9,782 nucleotides of DNA from an uncultured Lysobacteraceae bacterium (GCA_946480705.1 CAMLLF010000089.1:1-9782); one strand, 5' to 3'. Counted from the first letter of the stretch, positions 1 to 6,477 are shown. The notes: generated by a model not told the origin, from the sequence alone. A program made the numbers and translations.

Positions 1-2
1 GC

Positions 3-524
<522 letters not shown>

Positions 525-527
525 GGC

Positions 528-555
528 GGGAATCGGAAATCGAGAGTCGGGAATC
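528..555. repeat. Four tandem GGGAATC-like heptamers
   Basis: Directly after the rpoD stop, four 7-nt units follow head to tail: GGGAATC, GGAAATC, GAGAGTC, GGGAATC. The period is exact and the units differ by one to three bases. I recall similar GGGAATC/GGGAATG heptamer runs between genes in Xanthomonadaceae, which supports the taxonomic guess. No function is assigned. Confidence 0.6.
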
Positions 556-625
556 GTAGAAGCTGAAGCCGAACAAGCCACCAGCCCCCTTCGAGGGTCT
601 GGGCCGGCTCTTCAGCCGGAAAGCC

Positions 626-654
626 AAAAAAGCCCGCACTACGCGGGCTTTTTT
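626..654. terminator. Bidirectional Rho-independent terminator between rpoD and plsC
   Basis: The perfect inverted repeat is AAAAAAGCCCGC, loop ACTAC, GCGGGCTTTTTT. The GC core is 6 bp and is flanked by A6 on one side and T6 on the other, so a U-tract follows the hairpin in both transcription directions. It lies 101 bp after the rpoD stop and 25 bp after the plsC stop on the other strand, so it can end both convergent transcripts. Confidence 0.92.
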
Positions 655-679
655 GTGTCCGGCATGGCAACGCGATCCC

Positions 680-1411
680 TTACGCCGCCTCGCGCTTCAT
701 CGCAACGACACGCTCTCGCGCCTGCTGCGCGAGCGCCTGCCGGTCGGCGATCTCGCTGCTGCGCAGCGGCGTGCCGAACGTCAGCGTAATCGTGCCGGGC
801 CGCACGCGGAACACGCCGCCGAGACTGAGCACCTTGCCCGAGCCCTCGATCGCGACCGGCACCACGTCGGCGCCGGCGTCGAGCGCGACCTGGAACGCGC
901 CGCTCTTGAACGGCAGCACTTCGCCGTCGCGGCTGCGCGTGCCTTCCGGAAACACGCAGAGCGTCGCGCCCTCGCGCACCATTCCGGCGGCTTCCTGCAT
1001 GCGCTTCGTCGCCTCGCGCGCACTGCCGCGGTCGACGAAGATCATTCCCATCGCGCGCGCGTAGGCACCGACGAACGGCACCTTCGACAATTCCTGCTTC
1101 AGCAGGAACTGCAGCGGCACCGGCACCGCACGGAACAGCGCGCAGATATCGATCATCGACTGGTGATTCGCGACGATCACATGCGGCTTCGACCAGTCGA
1201 CGCGATCGAGCCCGCGAACCACGAGCCGCGCGCCCGAGCCGCGCAGCAGCCCCGGCGCCCAGCAGCGCGCCGCCATGCGCAGCGGCAACCGCCGCCGGCG
1301 CGTCACGAGCAGCACGACGAACGCCAGCGTGATCCAGCCGGCCGTCCACAACAACGTAAACACGAGCTGCAGCGCGTTGAACGCCGCCCAGCTCCAGCGC
1401 GAGAGTGCCAT
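680..1411 (-). CDS. plsC: 1-acyl-sn-glycerol-3-phosphate acyltransferase (PlsC family)
   Basis: Predicted membrane acyltransferase of 243 residues that acylates lysophosphatidic acid at sn-2 to give phosphatidic acid in phospholipid synthesis. A hydrophobic segment at about residues 10-36 should anchor it in the inner membrane. The family blocks are in order: block I NHQSMID at 82-88 (catalytic HX4D, H83 and D88), block II GMIFVDRGS at 122-130, block III FPEGTRSRDG at 154-163 and block IV VPVAIEG at 184-190. Length is typical of bacterial PlsC. The start is supported by AGGAAGGG directly before the ATG. It is convergent with rpoD and shares its terminator. Genomes often carry several PlsC paralogues, and a lyso-ornithine-lipid or other acyltransferase cannot be excluded from the motifs, so the symbol is a family-level name. 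Confidence 0.9.
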   Translation of the reverse strand: MALSRWSWAAFNALQLVFTLLWTAGWITLAFVVLLVTRRRRLPLRMAARCWAPGLLRGSGARLVVRGLDRVDWSKPHVIVANHQSMIDICALFRAVPVPLQFLLKQELSKVPFVGAYARAMGMIFVDRGSAREATKRMQEAAGMVREGATLCVFPEGTRSRDGEVLPFKSGAFQVALDAGADVVPVAIEGSGKVLSLGGVFRVRPGTITLTFGTPLRSSEIADRQALAQQARERVVAMKREAA

Positions 1412-1577
1412 CCCTTCCTGTTCCCCTGTCCGTTTTCCCGCATGCTGCGCGTGGCGGCGGCATGCTCCCGGCGCGTAGCGTCGCGGGTTCCGGCGCCGCG
1501 CTCAAGTCCCGCGCGCCGTGCGCGGCAAGACGCGGGCAGGGCGAGGGCGCGAATCCAGCGCGTCGCCGGTGTCGCGC

Positions 1578-2000
1578 TCAGGGATCTTCGTCGTCGACGT
1601 CCGCGTCGATCAGCCGATCGCGAGCAAATGCGAGCATCAGCCGGCGTGCAAGTGCCTCGCGCGTCAGCGTGGTCTCGACGAGCACGGCGCGCTCCTGCAG
1701 ATAACGATCGTGCGCGCCGAACGTCGCGTCGAGCGCCGTCACACAGGCGACCGGATCCGGCGACCAGAGCTGCCCGTCGCCCGGCCAGCAGCCATAGACG
1801 ACGACGGAACGCACGCGCTCCGCTGCCCACTCCGCTTCGGCGAGCCGCGCATGCACCGCGGCGAAGTCGTCGCTGTCGAGCGGCGCACCGCGCAGCACGA
1901 CGCGATAGCGCGCCAGCGTCCCGCGCGCTGACGTCGTCTCGCCGATGCGCCCATGCCATCGCTGCACGCGGGTCTCCCTGGGTTTCCGTTCGTGTCGCAT
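1578..2000 (-). CDS. Hypothetical protein, 140 residues
   Basis: I do not recognise this protein. It is predicted as soluble, with no signal peptide or membrane segment. From about residue 30 it alternates strand-like and helix-like stretches (ARYRVVLRGAPLDSDDFAAV, then AERVRSVVVYGCWPGDG), and it ends with a helical region and an acidic tail (DADVDDEDP). The residue mix fits a real protein better than the competing frames, which are Arg/Ala-rich. The start is uncertain: the ATG at 2000 gives 140 residues and has no clear Shine-Dalgarno; an in-frame ATG at 2126 would add 42 residues of low-complexity character. It is on the same strand as plsC with a 166-bp gap, so co-transcription is possible but not shown. 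Confidence 0.55.
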   Translation of the reverse strand: MRHERKPRETRVQRWHGRIGETTSARGTLARYRVVLRGAPLDSDDFAAVHARLAEAEWAAERVRSVVVYGCWPGDGQLWSPDPVACVTALDATFGAHDRYLQERAVLVETTLTREALARRLMLAFARDRLIDADVDDEDP

Positions 2001-2326
2001 CGGCAATGGTTGGCGCAAGCGGCATCGCGGCGCATGTGACGATAGTTGAGTAGGGAACGCCGCAGGGATGAAGAAATGTTTAGGTTTTGCAGGCGGTTGG
2101 CGTATGGCATCGCTCGCGGCGCGCATGCGTATTCGCGCGGTGCGATGCGGCAGCGACGACGTGATGCGCGGCGTTCATCGCAGTCGATGGCGTCATGTGT
2201 TCGTCACCGAAGCCGGCAACCGGCACGCGCGGCCAAGCCGCAAATCCGATGCGGCGAGCTGCGCCTCGTCACGAGCACGCAATTCCGTGAAGCCCTGCAG
2301 CCGCGCCACGCCCGGCGCGACTCCGC

Positions 2327-2332
2327 TACAAT
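2327..2332 (+). promoter_or_regulatory. Possible -10 element for the tRNA transcript
   Basis: TACAAT matches five of six bases of the sigma-70 -10 consensus and sits in a locally AT-richer spot. No good -35 hexamer is seen 16-18 bp upstream. If used, the transcript would have a leader of nearly 90 nt before the mature tRNA, which RNase P would have to remove. This is weak evidence. Confidence 0.3.
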
Positions 2333-2373
2333 TCGCCACTCGCCGACGCGGCTGTCCGTCGTTGCCGGCGGTC

Positions 2374-2389
2374 CGATACCGCGGTATCG
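2374..2389. repeat. Perfect 16-bp palindrome
   Basis: CGATACCG is followed directly by its reverse complement CGGTATCG, centred at 2381/2382 and ending 36 bp before the tRNA. With no spacer it cannot form a stable long hairpin, so a dimeric protein-binding site is more likely than an RNA structure. No regulator is known for it. Confidence 0.6.
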
Positions 2390-2425
2390 CGGCACTGGTG
2401 CAACGCCAGGACTGCCGGTCTTTCC

Positions 2426-2501
2426 GGGCCTATAGCTCAACGGTTAGAGCAGAGGACTCATAATCCTTTGGTTCACGGTTCGAATCCGTGTGGGCCCACC
2501 A
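2426..2501 (+). tRNA. tRNA with CAU anticodon, probably tRNA-Ile2 (lysidine-modified)
   Basis: A complete 76-nt cloverleaf with encoded CCA. The acceptor stem is GGGCCTA/TGGGCCC with one G-T wobble, the D stem GCTC/GAGC, the anticodon stem GAGGA/TCCTT, and the T arm CACGG-TTCGAAT-CCGTG. The anticodon CAT is at 2459-2461. A CAT anticodon can mean initiator Met, elongator Met or Ile2. Initiator features (three G-C pairs next to the anticodon loop) are absent. C4-G69 and C5-G68 in the acceptor stem, which TilS is known to recognise in E. coli Ile2, are both present, and the GACTCATAATC context resembles ileX. Ile2 therefore seems more likely than elongator Met: after C34 is changed to lysidine it would read AUA codons. 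The tRNA itself is certain; its amino acid is inferred. Confidence 0.93.
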
Positions 2502-2536
2502 ACTTTTTCCTGAAGCCGCGCGTATCCGTGCGCGAT

Positions 2537-2573
2537 CCATCGATGTTCGGCCAATCTGGCCAAACATCGATGG
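2537..2573. repeat. 37-nt near-perfect hairpin downstream of the tRNA
   Basis: The left arm CCATCGATGTTCGGCCA and right arm TGGCCAAACATCGATGG pair over 17 positions with a single C-A mismatch and a 3-nt loop (ATC). No T-tract follows, so it is not a classic Rho-independent terminator. It could be a REP-like or small mobile-element remnant, a transcript end stabiliser, or a two-fold protein site. It begins 35 nt after the tRNA. Confidence 0.75.
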
Positions 2574-2604
2574 ACGTCCGGCAAGTTTGGCCAATTGATG
2601 GACG
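2557..2604. repeat. Direct repeat TGGCCAA-(2 or 5 nt)-GATGGACG
   Basis: The right arm of the hairpin (TGGCCAA, 5 nt, GATGGACG; 2557-2576) recurs at 2588-2604 as TGGCCAA, 2 nt, GATGGACG. The left hairpin arm is a third, inverted copy. Within this region lie the short palindromes GGACGTCC (2572-2579) and TTGGCCAA (2587-2594). The three copies form one compact repeat cluster of unknown origin. Confidence 0.6.
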
Positions 2605-2812
2605 ACCGCGCCGGACAACCTGACCCGGAGTCGACTGCCTCGCGCTGTCGAAGATCGACGGGAAATGGATGATCGTCAGCAAGTCGTGCAGCGGCCAACG
2701 CAAGACGAAAACGCCGTAGTCCGACGATCGATCCTTCCGCTGCGCGGATTCCGTCTCGTCGCGTCGATCGCTGCGAGGCGGGACCTGTTGATCATCGGAG
2801 AAGCAGCGGCGT

Positions 2813-3313
2813 TCACTGCCGCCGCTCCACCTCGAGATGCGTCAGATACAGTCGCGCATCGAATTCGAGCTGGTGATAGTCGGGCTCGATGTGCGAACAG
2901 AGCTGATAGAACGATTTGTTGTGCTCGGCTTCCTTCAGATGCGCGAGCTCATGCACGACGATCATCCGGAGAAACGCGGCCGGGGCGTCGCGGAACACCG
3001 TTGCAATGCGCATCTCGCGGCTGGCCCTGAGCCGGTCTCCCTGTACGCGGGAGATCGTCGTGTGCGTGCCGAGCGCATGCTTCATGACCTGCAGCTTCGC
3101 GTCGTAGATCACCTTGCCCAGCGGCGCTGATTTTCTGAGGTGCCGGTCCTTGATCGCCTGCACGTACTCGTAGAGCTGCCCGTCGGTGCGCACGGCGTGA
3201 GATTCGCCGTATTTGTCGGCGAGCATCGTGCCGAGCCGGTCCTGTTCGATCAGTTCGCGCACCCGCGCCTGCAGGTGCGGCGGATAGCCGGCGAGGTATT
3301 TCAGCGTATTCAT
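2813..3313 (-). CDS. YgjP-like (DUF45) zinc metallopeptidase family protein
   Basis: A predicted cytoplasmic metal-dependent hydrolase of 166 residues in the YgjP-like/M48-related group; substrates of this group are poorly known. The zinc site is visible: HELAH at 121-125 (H121, E122, H125), then EHNKSFY at 130-136 with H131 as the probable third ligand, in the arrangement usual for YgjP (HELAH-x5-H). The C-terminal part (CSHIEPDYHQLE) also fits the family. The N-terminal half is helical and charged. I chose the ATG at 3313 because it gives the family-like length; the longer open frame upstream (to 3808) is antisense to the DUF2058 gene. No clear Shine-Dalgarno is seen. It is divergent from the DUF2058 gene with a 73-bp gap. 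Confidence 0.87.
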   Translation of the reverse strand: MNTLKYLAGYPPHLQARVRELIEQDRLGTMLADKYGESHAVRTDGQLYEYVQAIKDRHLRKSAPLGKVIYDAKLQVMKHALGTHTTISRVQGDRLRASREMRIATVFRDAPAAFLRMIVVHELAHLKEAEHNKSFYQLCSHIEPDYHQLEFDARLYLTHLEVERRQ

Positions 3314-3349
3314 GATCGACCGGGAAGCGCGGACGGCGGGAGCGGCCGG

Positions 3350-3355
3350 TATGAT
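3350..3355 (+). promoter_or_regulatory. Possible -10 element for the DUF2058 gene
   Basis: TATGAT, one base from the -10 consensus, lies 31 bp before the chosen ATG in the divergent intergenic gap. The expected -35 position is GC-only and gives no match. Placement fits a short leader of about 25 nt, so it is a reasonable but weak call. Confidence 0.35.
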
Positions 3356-3386
3356 GGGCCGGAAATCCTCAGCGCGAAACGGCGAC

Positions 3387-3941
3387 ATGGCGAAGGCGAA
3401 TCCTCTCCAGGAACAGCTGCTCAAGGCAGGCCTGGTCAAGAAGTCCAAAGTGGCCGAAGTGGCCCGCGAGCAGAACAAGGCCCGGCATTCCAAGGCGCCG
3501 GCCGGACCCAGCGAGATCCAGATCGAGGCGGAACGGGCGCGCGCCGAGAAGGTCGAGCGCGACCGCGCGCTCGCCGCGCAGCAGAAGGCGCAGGCGCGTA
3601 TTGCAGAGCTGCGTGCGCAGGCGCGGCAGATCATCACCGACAAGAAAGTGCCGTACGCGGGAACGATCGAATATCGCTTCGCCGTGGACGGCGCGTTCCG
3701 CACGCTGCTCGTCAACGACGACCTGCGCGGGAAGCTCGCCTGCGGCGCGCTCGTGATCGTGCGGCTCGACGACCGCTTCGAACTGGTTCCGCGCGCGGCC
3801 GCCGACAAGGTGCGCGAACGCGATGCCGCCCTGATCGTGCTCGATCATGGTCAGGCCGCGAACGCCGGGCCCTCGGCCGCAACCTCCGAGGACGATGCGT
3901 ACTACGCGCAGTTCAAGGTGCCCGACGACTTGATCTGGTGA
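3387..3941 (+). CDS. DUF2058 (YaiL-like) family protein
   Basis: A 184-residue cytoplasmic protein of the DUF2058/YaiL family, sometimes described as a nucleoprotein or polynucleotide-associated enzyme; its role is not established. The N-terminal signature NPLQEQLLKAGLVKKSK (5-21) is typical. A long charged helix follows (about 43-82, rich in E, R, K and A; likely coiled coil). Next is a small beta-rich domain (VPYAGTIEYRF, then GALVIVRLDDRFELVP), and the family's terminal motif YAQFKVPDDLIW closes the protein. The ATG at 3387 is chosen because it puts this N-terminal motif at the start; an in-frame ATG at 3312 would add 25 residues without family character and overlap the divergent gene's start. 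No strong ribosome binding site is seen. Confidence 0.92.
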   Translation: MAKANPLQEQLLKAGLVKKSKVAEVAREQNKARHSKAPAGPSEIQIEAERARAEKVERDRALAAQQKAQARIAELRAQARQIITDKKVPYAGTIEYRFAVDGAFRTLLVNDDLRGKLACGALVIVRLDDRFELVPRAAADKVRERDAALIVLDHGQAANAGPSAATSEDDAYYAQFKVPDDLIW

Positions 3942-3974
3942 CTGCGAAGAACGGAATGCCGCCGTATCGACGCG

Positions 3975-4457
3975 TCAGCCCGGCAGTTGCACGGACACGC
4001 CGGTCTTGACCCGTTCCAGCACGACCTGGGTAGTGAAACTTTTCACATTGCCGTCGGCCAGCAGCACGCGCCGCGTGAATGCGTCATAGGCTTCCATGTC
4101 GGCGGCGAGTACGACGAGCATGAAATCGTTCTGGCCGGTCACGTAGTAGCACTGCTGGACTTCGGCGCTCGCGAGCATCTTCTTGCGGAAGCGTGCGAGG
4201 TCTTCGGCGCCTTCGCGGTCGAGGTCGACGCCGACGATGCAGGTGACCGGCCTGCCGACCTTGCGCGGGTCGAGTTCGGCGACTTCGCGCCGGATCACGC
4301 CGAGCGCGCGCAGGCGCTTGAGCCGGCGCTGCACCGCGGCGACCGACAGGCCGATCTCGTCGGCGATGGCCTTCGCCGGGATGCGCGTGTCGTGCTGCCA
4401 GTGCTCGAGAATCCGGTAGTCGAAGGCGTCGAGTGCGGCGTTGTCGTCTTTGTGCAT
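3975..4457 (-). CDS. Lrp/AsnC family transcriptional regulator
   Basis: A 160-residue DNA-binding regulator of the feast/famine (Lrp/AsnC) family, which usually senses an amino acid and acts as dimers or octamers. An N-terminal winged helix-turn-helix is visible (DAFDYRILEHW, then IPAKAIADEIGLSVAAVQRR, recognition helix about 38-49). The C-terminal RAM domain runs from about 70 to 150 (VTCIVGVDLD; CYYVTGQNDFMLVVLAADM; VKSFTTQVVLERVKTG), with the ligand-loop motif TGQNDF in the family's usual place. Length is normal. No purine-rich Shine-Dalgarno precedes the ATG. It is divergent from the deformylase-PLP enzyme fusion gene, with 104 bp between start codons; Lrp-type regulators often control a divergent amino-acid gene, so that fusion gene is its most likely target (inference). 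Confidence 0.93.
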   Translation of the reverse strand: MHKDDNAALDAFDYRILEHWQHDTRIPAKAIADEIGLSVAAVQRRLKRLRALGVIRREVAELDPRKVGRPVTCIVGVDLDREGAEDLARFRKKMLASAEVQQCYYVTGQNDFMLVVLAADMEAYDAFTRRVLLADGNVKSFTTQVVLERVKTGVSVQLPG

Positions 4458-4550
4458 GAGGCAGGGTGCGGATGCGGTTTGGGCGCAGCGGAGCCGGGTC
4501 GAACGCGGCCTCGCGACGCGGCGGGACCGCTAGCCTACGGCATCTGCACC

Positions 4551-4555
4551 AGGGA
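4551..4555 (+). promoter_or_regulatory. Shine-Dalgarno deciding the start of the fusion gene
   Basis: AGGGA (followed by CGAG) lies 6 nt before the ATG at 4562. The in-frame ATG at 4466 lacks such a site, would place 32 Arg/Gly/Ser-rich residues before the deformylase domain, and would start only 8 bp from the divergent Lrp start. The downstream ATG is therefore preferred. Confidence 0.6.
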
Positions 4556-4561
4556 CGAGAC

Positions 4562-6055
4562 ATGCGCACGACCGACCCCGCACTGCTGCCCATCCTGACC
4601 GACGCCGATCCGCGTCTGCGCGAGCGCGCGGCGCCGGTCGGCGCGATCGGCGCCGAGGTGCACGCCGTCGTCGCGGCGCTTTCGGCCTGCCTGCGTGCGT
4701 ATCGCGCCGCGCATGGTTTCGGACGCGGCATCGCCGCGCCGCAGCTCGGCATTGCGCGGCGCATCGTCGTGCTCGATCTCGGCGCCGGGCCGATCGCATT
4801 GATCGATCCGGAGATCATCTGGCGCGACGCGGAAACCCGCGTCGTCTGGGACGACTGCTTCAGCCTGCCGGGACGGCTCGTGCGCGTGCGGCGGCATCGG
4901 TCGGTGTCGCTGCGCTATCGCGACGCGGCGGGACGCGAGCGGCGCTGGGAGAAGCTGCCGTTCGACCTTGCCGAACTCGTGCAGCACGAGCTCGATCATC
5001 TCGACGGTGTGCTCATGAGCGACCGCGCCGAGGGTTCCGACGCGATCCGCCCGGCCGACGCGCGTGCGTCGCTCGTGGACGCGGTGCGGCCGGTGCATCG
5101 TCTTTCGCTCGCCTCGATCGCCGCGGCGGCCGACGCGATCGACGCGGCGTTCGCGAACTCGCCGCAGTACGACAACGAGGCGCTGTCCGACGCGCTCGGC
5201 TGCCGCCTGCTGCTGAAGTTCGAACTGTTCAATCCGATCCGCTGCTTCAAGGGGCGCGGCGCCGACTGGTATCTGCGGCGGCGCCTCGCGCGCGGCGAGC
5301 AGGGCGCGCTGGTCTGCGCGAGCGCCGGCAACTTCGGCCAGGCGCTGGCCTATGCCTGCCGCGCGCGCGGCGTCGCGCTGACGGTGTTCGCGGCCGGGAC
5401 GGCCAACGCGCTGAAGGTGGCGCGCATGCGCGCTCTCGGTGCCGATGTCCGCCTGCACGGCGCCGACTTCGATGCGGCCAAGGCGGCCGCGCGTGTTCAT
5501 GCATCGCAGAGCAATGCGCAGTTCGTCGAGGACGGCCGCGAGGTCGAGATCAGCGAAGGCGCCGGCACGATCGCGGTCGAGCTGCTGCGCGAGGATCCCG
5601 CGCCCGACGCGCTGCTCGTGCCGCTCGGCAACGGCGCATTGCTCAACGGCATCGCGCGCTGGACGCGGGCGCGTTCGCCGGCGACGCGCATCGTCGGCGT
5701 CGTCGCGCGCGGTGCGCCGGCGCTGCGCGACAGCTGGCGCAGCGGCCGCGCGGTCTGCGGCGAGCGCGTCGACACGATCGCCGACGGCATTGCCGTGCGC
5801 GTGCCGGTCGACGAGGCGCTGTCGGACCTGCATGGCCTCGTCGACGACATCGTCGCTGTCGACGACGCGGATCTCATTGCCGCGATGCGGCTCGTGCACC
5901 GCCATGCCGGCGTCGTCGCCGAACCGGCCGGTGTAGCCGGAATTGCGGCCTTGCTCGCGCAGTGCGAGGCCTATGCGGGGCAGCGCGTCGCGAGCGTGCT
6001 CTGCGGCGGAAATCTGACGCCCGAACAGATTCACGATTGGCTGTTGGTGGACTAA
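4562..6055 (+). CDS. Fusion: peptide deformylase domain + fold-type II PLP-dependent enzyme (threonine dehydratase-like)
   Basis: A 497-residue protein with two enzyme domains in one frame. Residues about 1-160 form a peptide deformylase-like domain: motif 1 GRGIAAPQLG (54-63, Q61), motif 2 WDDCFSLPG (96-104, metal-ligand C99) and motif 3 QHELDHLDG (141-149; H142, E143, H146). Motif 2 normally reads EGCLS, so two acidic residues replace EG. Residues about 178-497 form a tryptophan-synthase-beta/threonine-dehydratase-like enzyme. It has PLP lysine K230 in NPIRCFKGRGA (224-234), the substrate/cofactor loop SAGNFGQ (254-260), a phosphate loop in VPLGNGALLNG (353-363), EPAG (454-457) and a CGGN motif (481-484). 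Likely chemistry of the second half is dehydration or deamination of a hydroxy-amino acid; substrate unknown. Both catalytic sets look complete. It is divergent from an Lrp regulator and followed at 10 bp by a VOC gene. A link between N-formyl or acyl removal and amino-acid breakdown is a guess. Confidence 0.9.
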   Translation: MRTTDPALLPILTDADPRLRERAAPVGAIGAEVHAVVAALSACLRAYRAAHGFGRGIAAPQLGIARRIVVLDLGAGPIALIDPEIIWRDAETRVVWDDCFSLPGRLVRVRRHRSVSLRYRDAAGRERRWEKLPFDLAELVQHELDHLDGVLMSDRAEGSDAIRPADARASLVDAVRPVHRLSLASIAAAADAIDAAFANSPQYDNEALSDALGCRLLLKFELFNPIRCFKGRGADWYLRRRLARGEQGALVCASAGNFGQALAYACRARGVALTVFAAGTANALKVARMRALGADVRLHGADFDAAKAAARVHASQSNAQFVEDGREVEISEGAGTIAVELLREDPAPDALLVPLGNGALLNGIARWTRARSPATRIVGVVARGAPALRDSWRSGRAVCGERVDTIADGIAVRVPVDEALSDLHGLVDDIVAVDDADLIAAMRLVHRHAGVVAEPAGVAGIAALLAQCEAYAGQRVASVLCGGNLTPEQIHDWLLVD

Positions 6056-6065
6056 GGAGAAACAC

Positions 6066-6437
6066 ATGATCGATCACGTCGAACTGCAGGTGGCCGATGC
6101 GGCCGCCTCGACGAATTTCTTCGCCGCGGCGCTCGCGCCGCTCGGCTATGCCCTGCATGTGCAGGGACCCAGCAACGGCTTCGGCACCGGCATGGAAGCG
6201 CTCGATTTCTGGGTGAAGCCCGGCGGGCCGTCGGAGCCGCGGCCGCATGTCGCGTTCAACTGCGCCGACCGCGCGACCGTCGATGCGGCCTATGCCGCGG
6301 CGCTGGCCGGCGGCGGCCGCGACCGCGCGGCGCCGGCGCTGCTCGAACGCATTCATCCGCACTATTACGCGGCCTTCGTGCACGACCCCGACGGGCACAA
6401 CATCGAATTCGTCTGCCATCGCGCGCCGGCCGGCTGA
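6066..6437 (+). CDS. VOC family (glyoxalase/bleomycin-resistance fold) protein
   Basis: A 123-residue cytoplasmic protein with the vicinal oxygen chelate fold. Family features are the opening MIDHVELQVAD with strand-end H4, the central PHVAFNCADRATVDAAY with H61, and the end FVHDPDGHNIEFVCH with E114, giving a plausible 2-His-1-Glu metal site. Members are dioxygenases, isomerases, lyases or binding proteins, so no reaction can be named. Its ribosome site AAGGAGA (6054-6060) overlaps the stop codon of the fusion gene and the ATG follows 5 nt later, so the two are almost certainly one operon and perhaps translationally coupled. A strong hairpin begins 9 bp after its stop. Confidence 0.93.
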   Translation: MIDHVELQVADAAASTNFFAAALAPLGYALHVQGPSNGFGTGMEALDFWVKPGGPSEPRPHVAFNCADRATVDAAYAAALAGGGRDRAAPALLERIHPHYYAAFVHDPDGHNIEFVCHRAPAG

Positions 6438-6446
6438 GGCATGCTC

Positions 6447-6477
6447 GCGCGGCGGCGGCAAATTGCCGCTGCCGCGC
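6447..6477 (+). terminator. Strong GC hairpin after the VOC gene, possible terminator
   Basis: The arms GCGCGGCGGCGGCA and TGCCGCTGCCGCGC form a 14-bp stem with one G-T wobble and a 3-nt AAT loop, 9 bp after the VOC stop. The bases after it (ATTCCCGCC) are not a T-tract, so termination may be inefficient or Rho-assisted, or the hairpin may protect the mRNA 3' end. Confidence 0.5.

Larger units (their letters stand above)
2001..2425. other. Intergenic stretch upstream of the tRNA
   Basis: I see no convincing gene in these 425 bp. Short frames on both strands have codon use unlike a protein. It holds a possible -10 hexamer (TACAAT, 2327-2332) and a perfect 16-bp palindrome at 2374-2389, listed separately. 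Promoters for the minus-strand hypothetical gene should also lie here, but none is clear. Confidence 0.5.
2502..2812. other. Intergenic stretch downstream of the tRNA
   Basis: I see no supported gene in these 311 bp. It starts with a T5 run just after the tRNA that could help end its transcript, and carries a 37-nt hairpin and a related repeat (2537-2604). The minus-strand frames that run across the tRNA are the usual antisense-tRNA artefacts. The remainder up to the YgjP-like gene shows no recognisable structure. Confidence 0.5.

Noticed and set aside
639..1505. 288-codon minus-strand frame overlapping plsC
   Set aside because: It is a shifted frame of plsC, whose own frame carries all acyltransferase motifs.
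1303..2025. 240-codon minus-strand frame overlapping plsC and the hypothetical gene
   Set aside because: It is Arg/Ala-rich, overlaps the well-supported plsC start, and lacks any recognisable domain.
653..2053. 466-codon plus-strand frame
   Set aside because: It is antisense to plsC and the hypothetical gene, rich in Arg, Ala and His, with no family motif; GC-rich DNA leaves such frames open.
2430..2703. Three minus-strand frames across the tRNA (62, 84 and 76 codons)
   Set aside because: They are antisense translations of the tRNA gene (GPTRIRTVNQR-type sequence), a well-known false prediction.
3314..3808. N-terminal extension of the YgjP-like frame to 331 residues
   Set aside because: The extra 165 residues are antisense to the DUF2058 gene and Ser/Arg-rich; the family-like length begins at 3313.
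4458..4561. Promoter or Lrp operator in the divergent gap
   Set aside because: TAGCCT at 4531 is only a weak -10 and has no -35 partner, and no clear palindromic Lrp site is visible, so no feature is called.
4535..6067. 510-codon minus-strand frame
   Set aside because: It is the exact antisense of the fusion gene, His/Arg/Ala-rich and without motifs.
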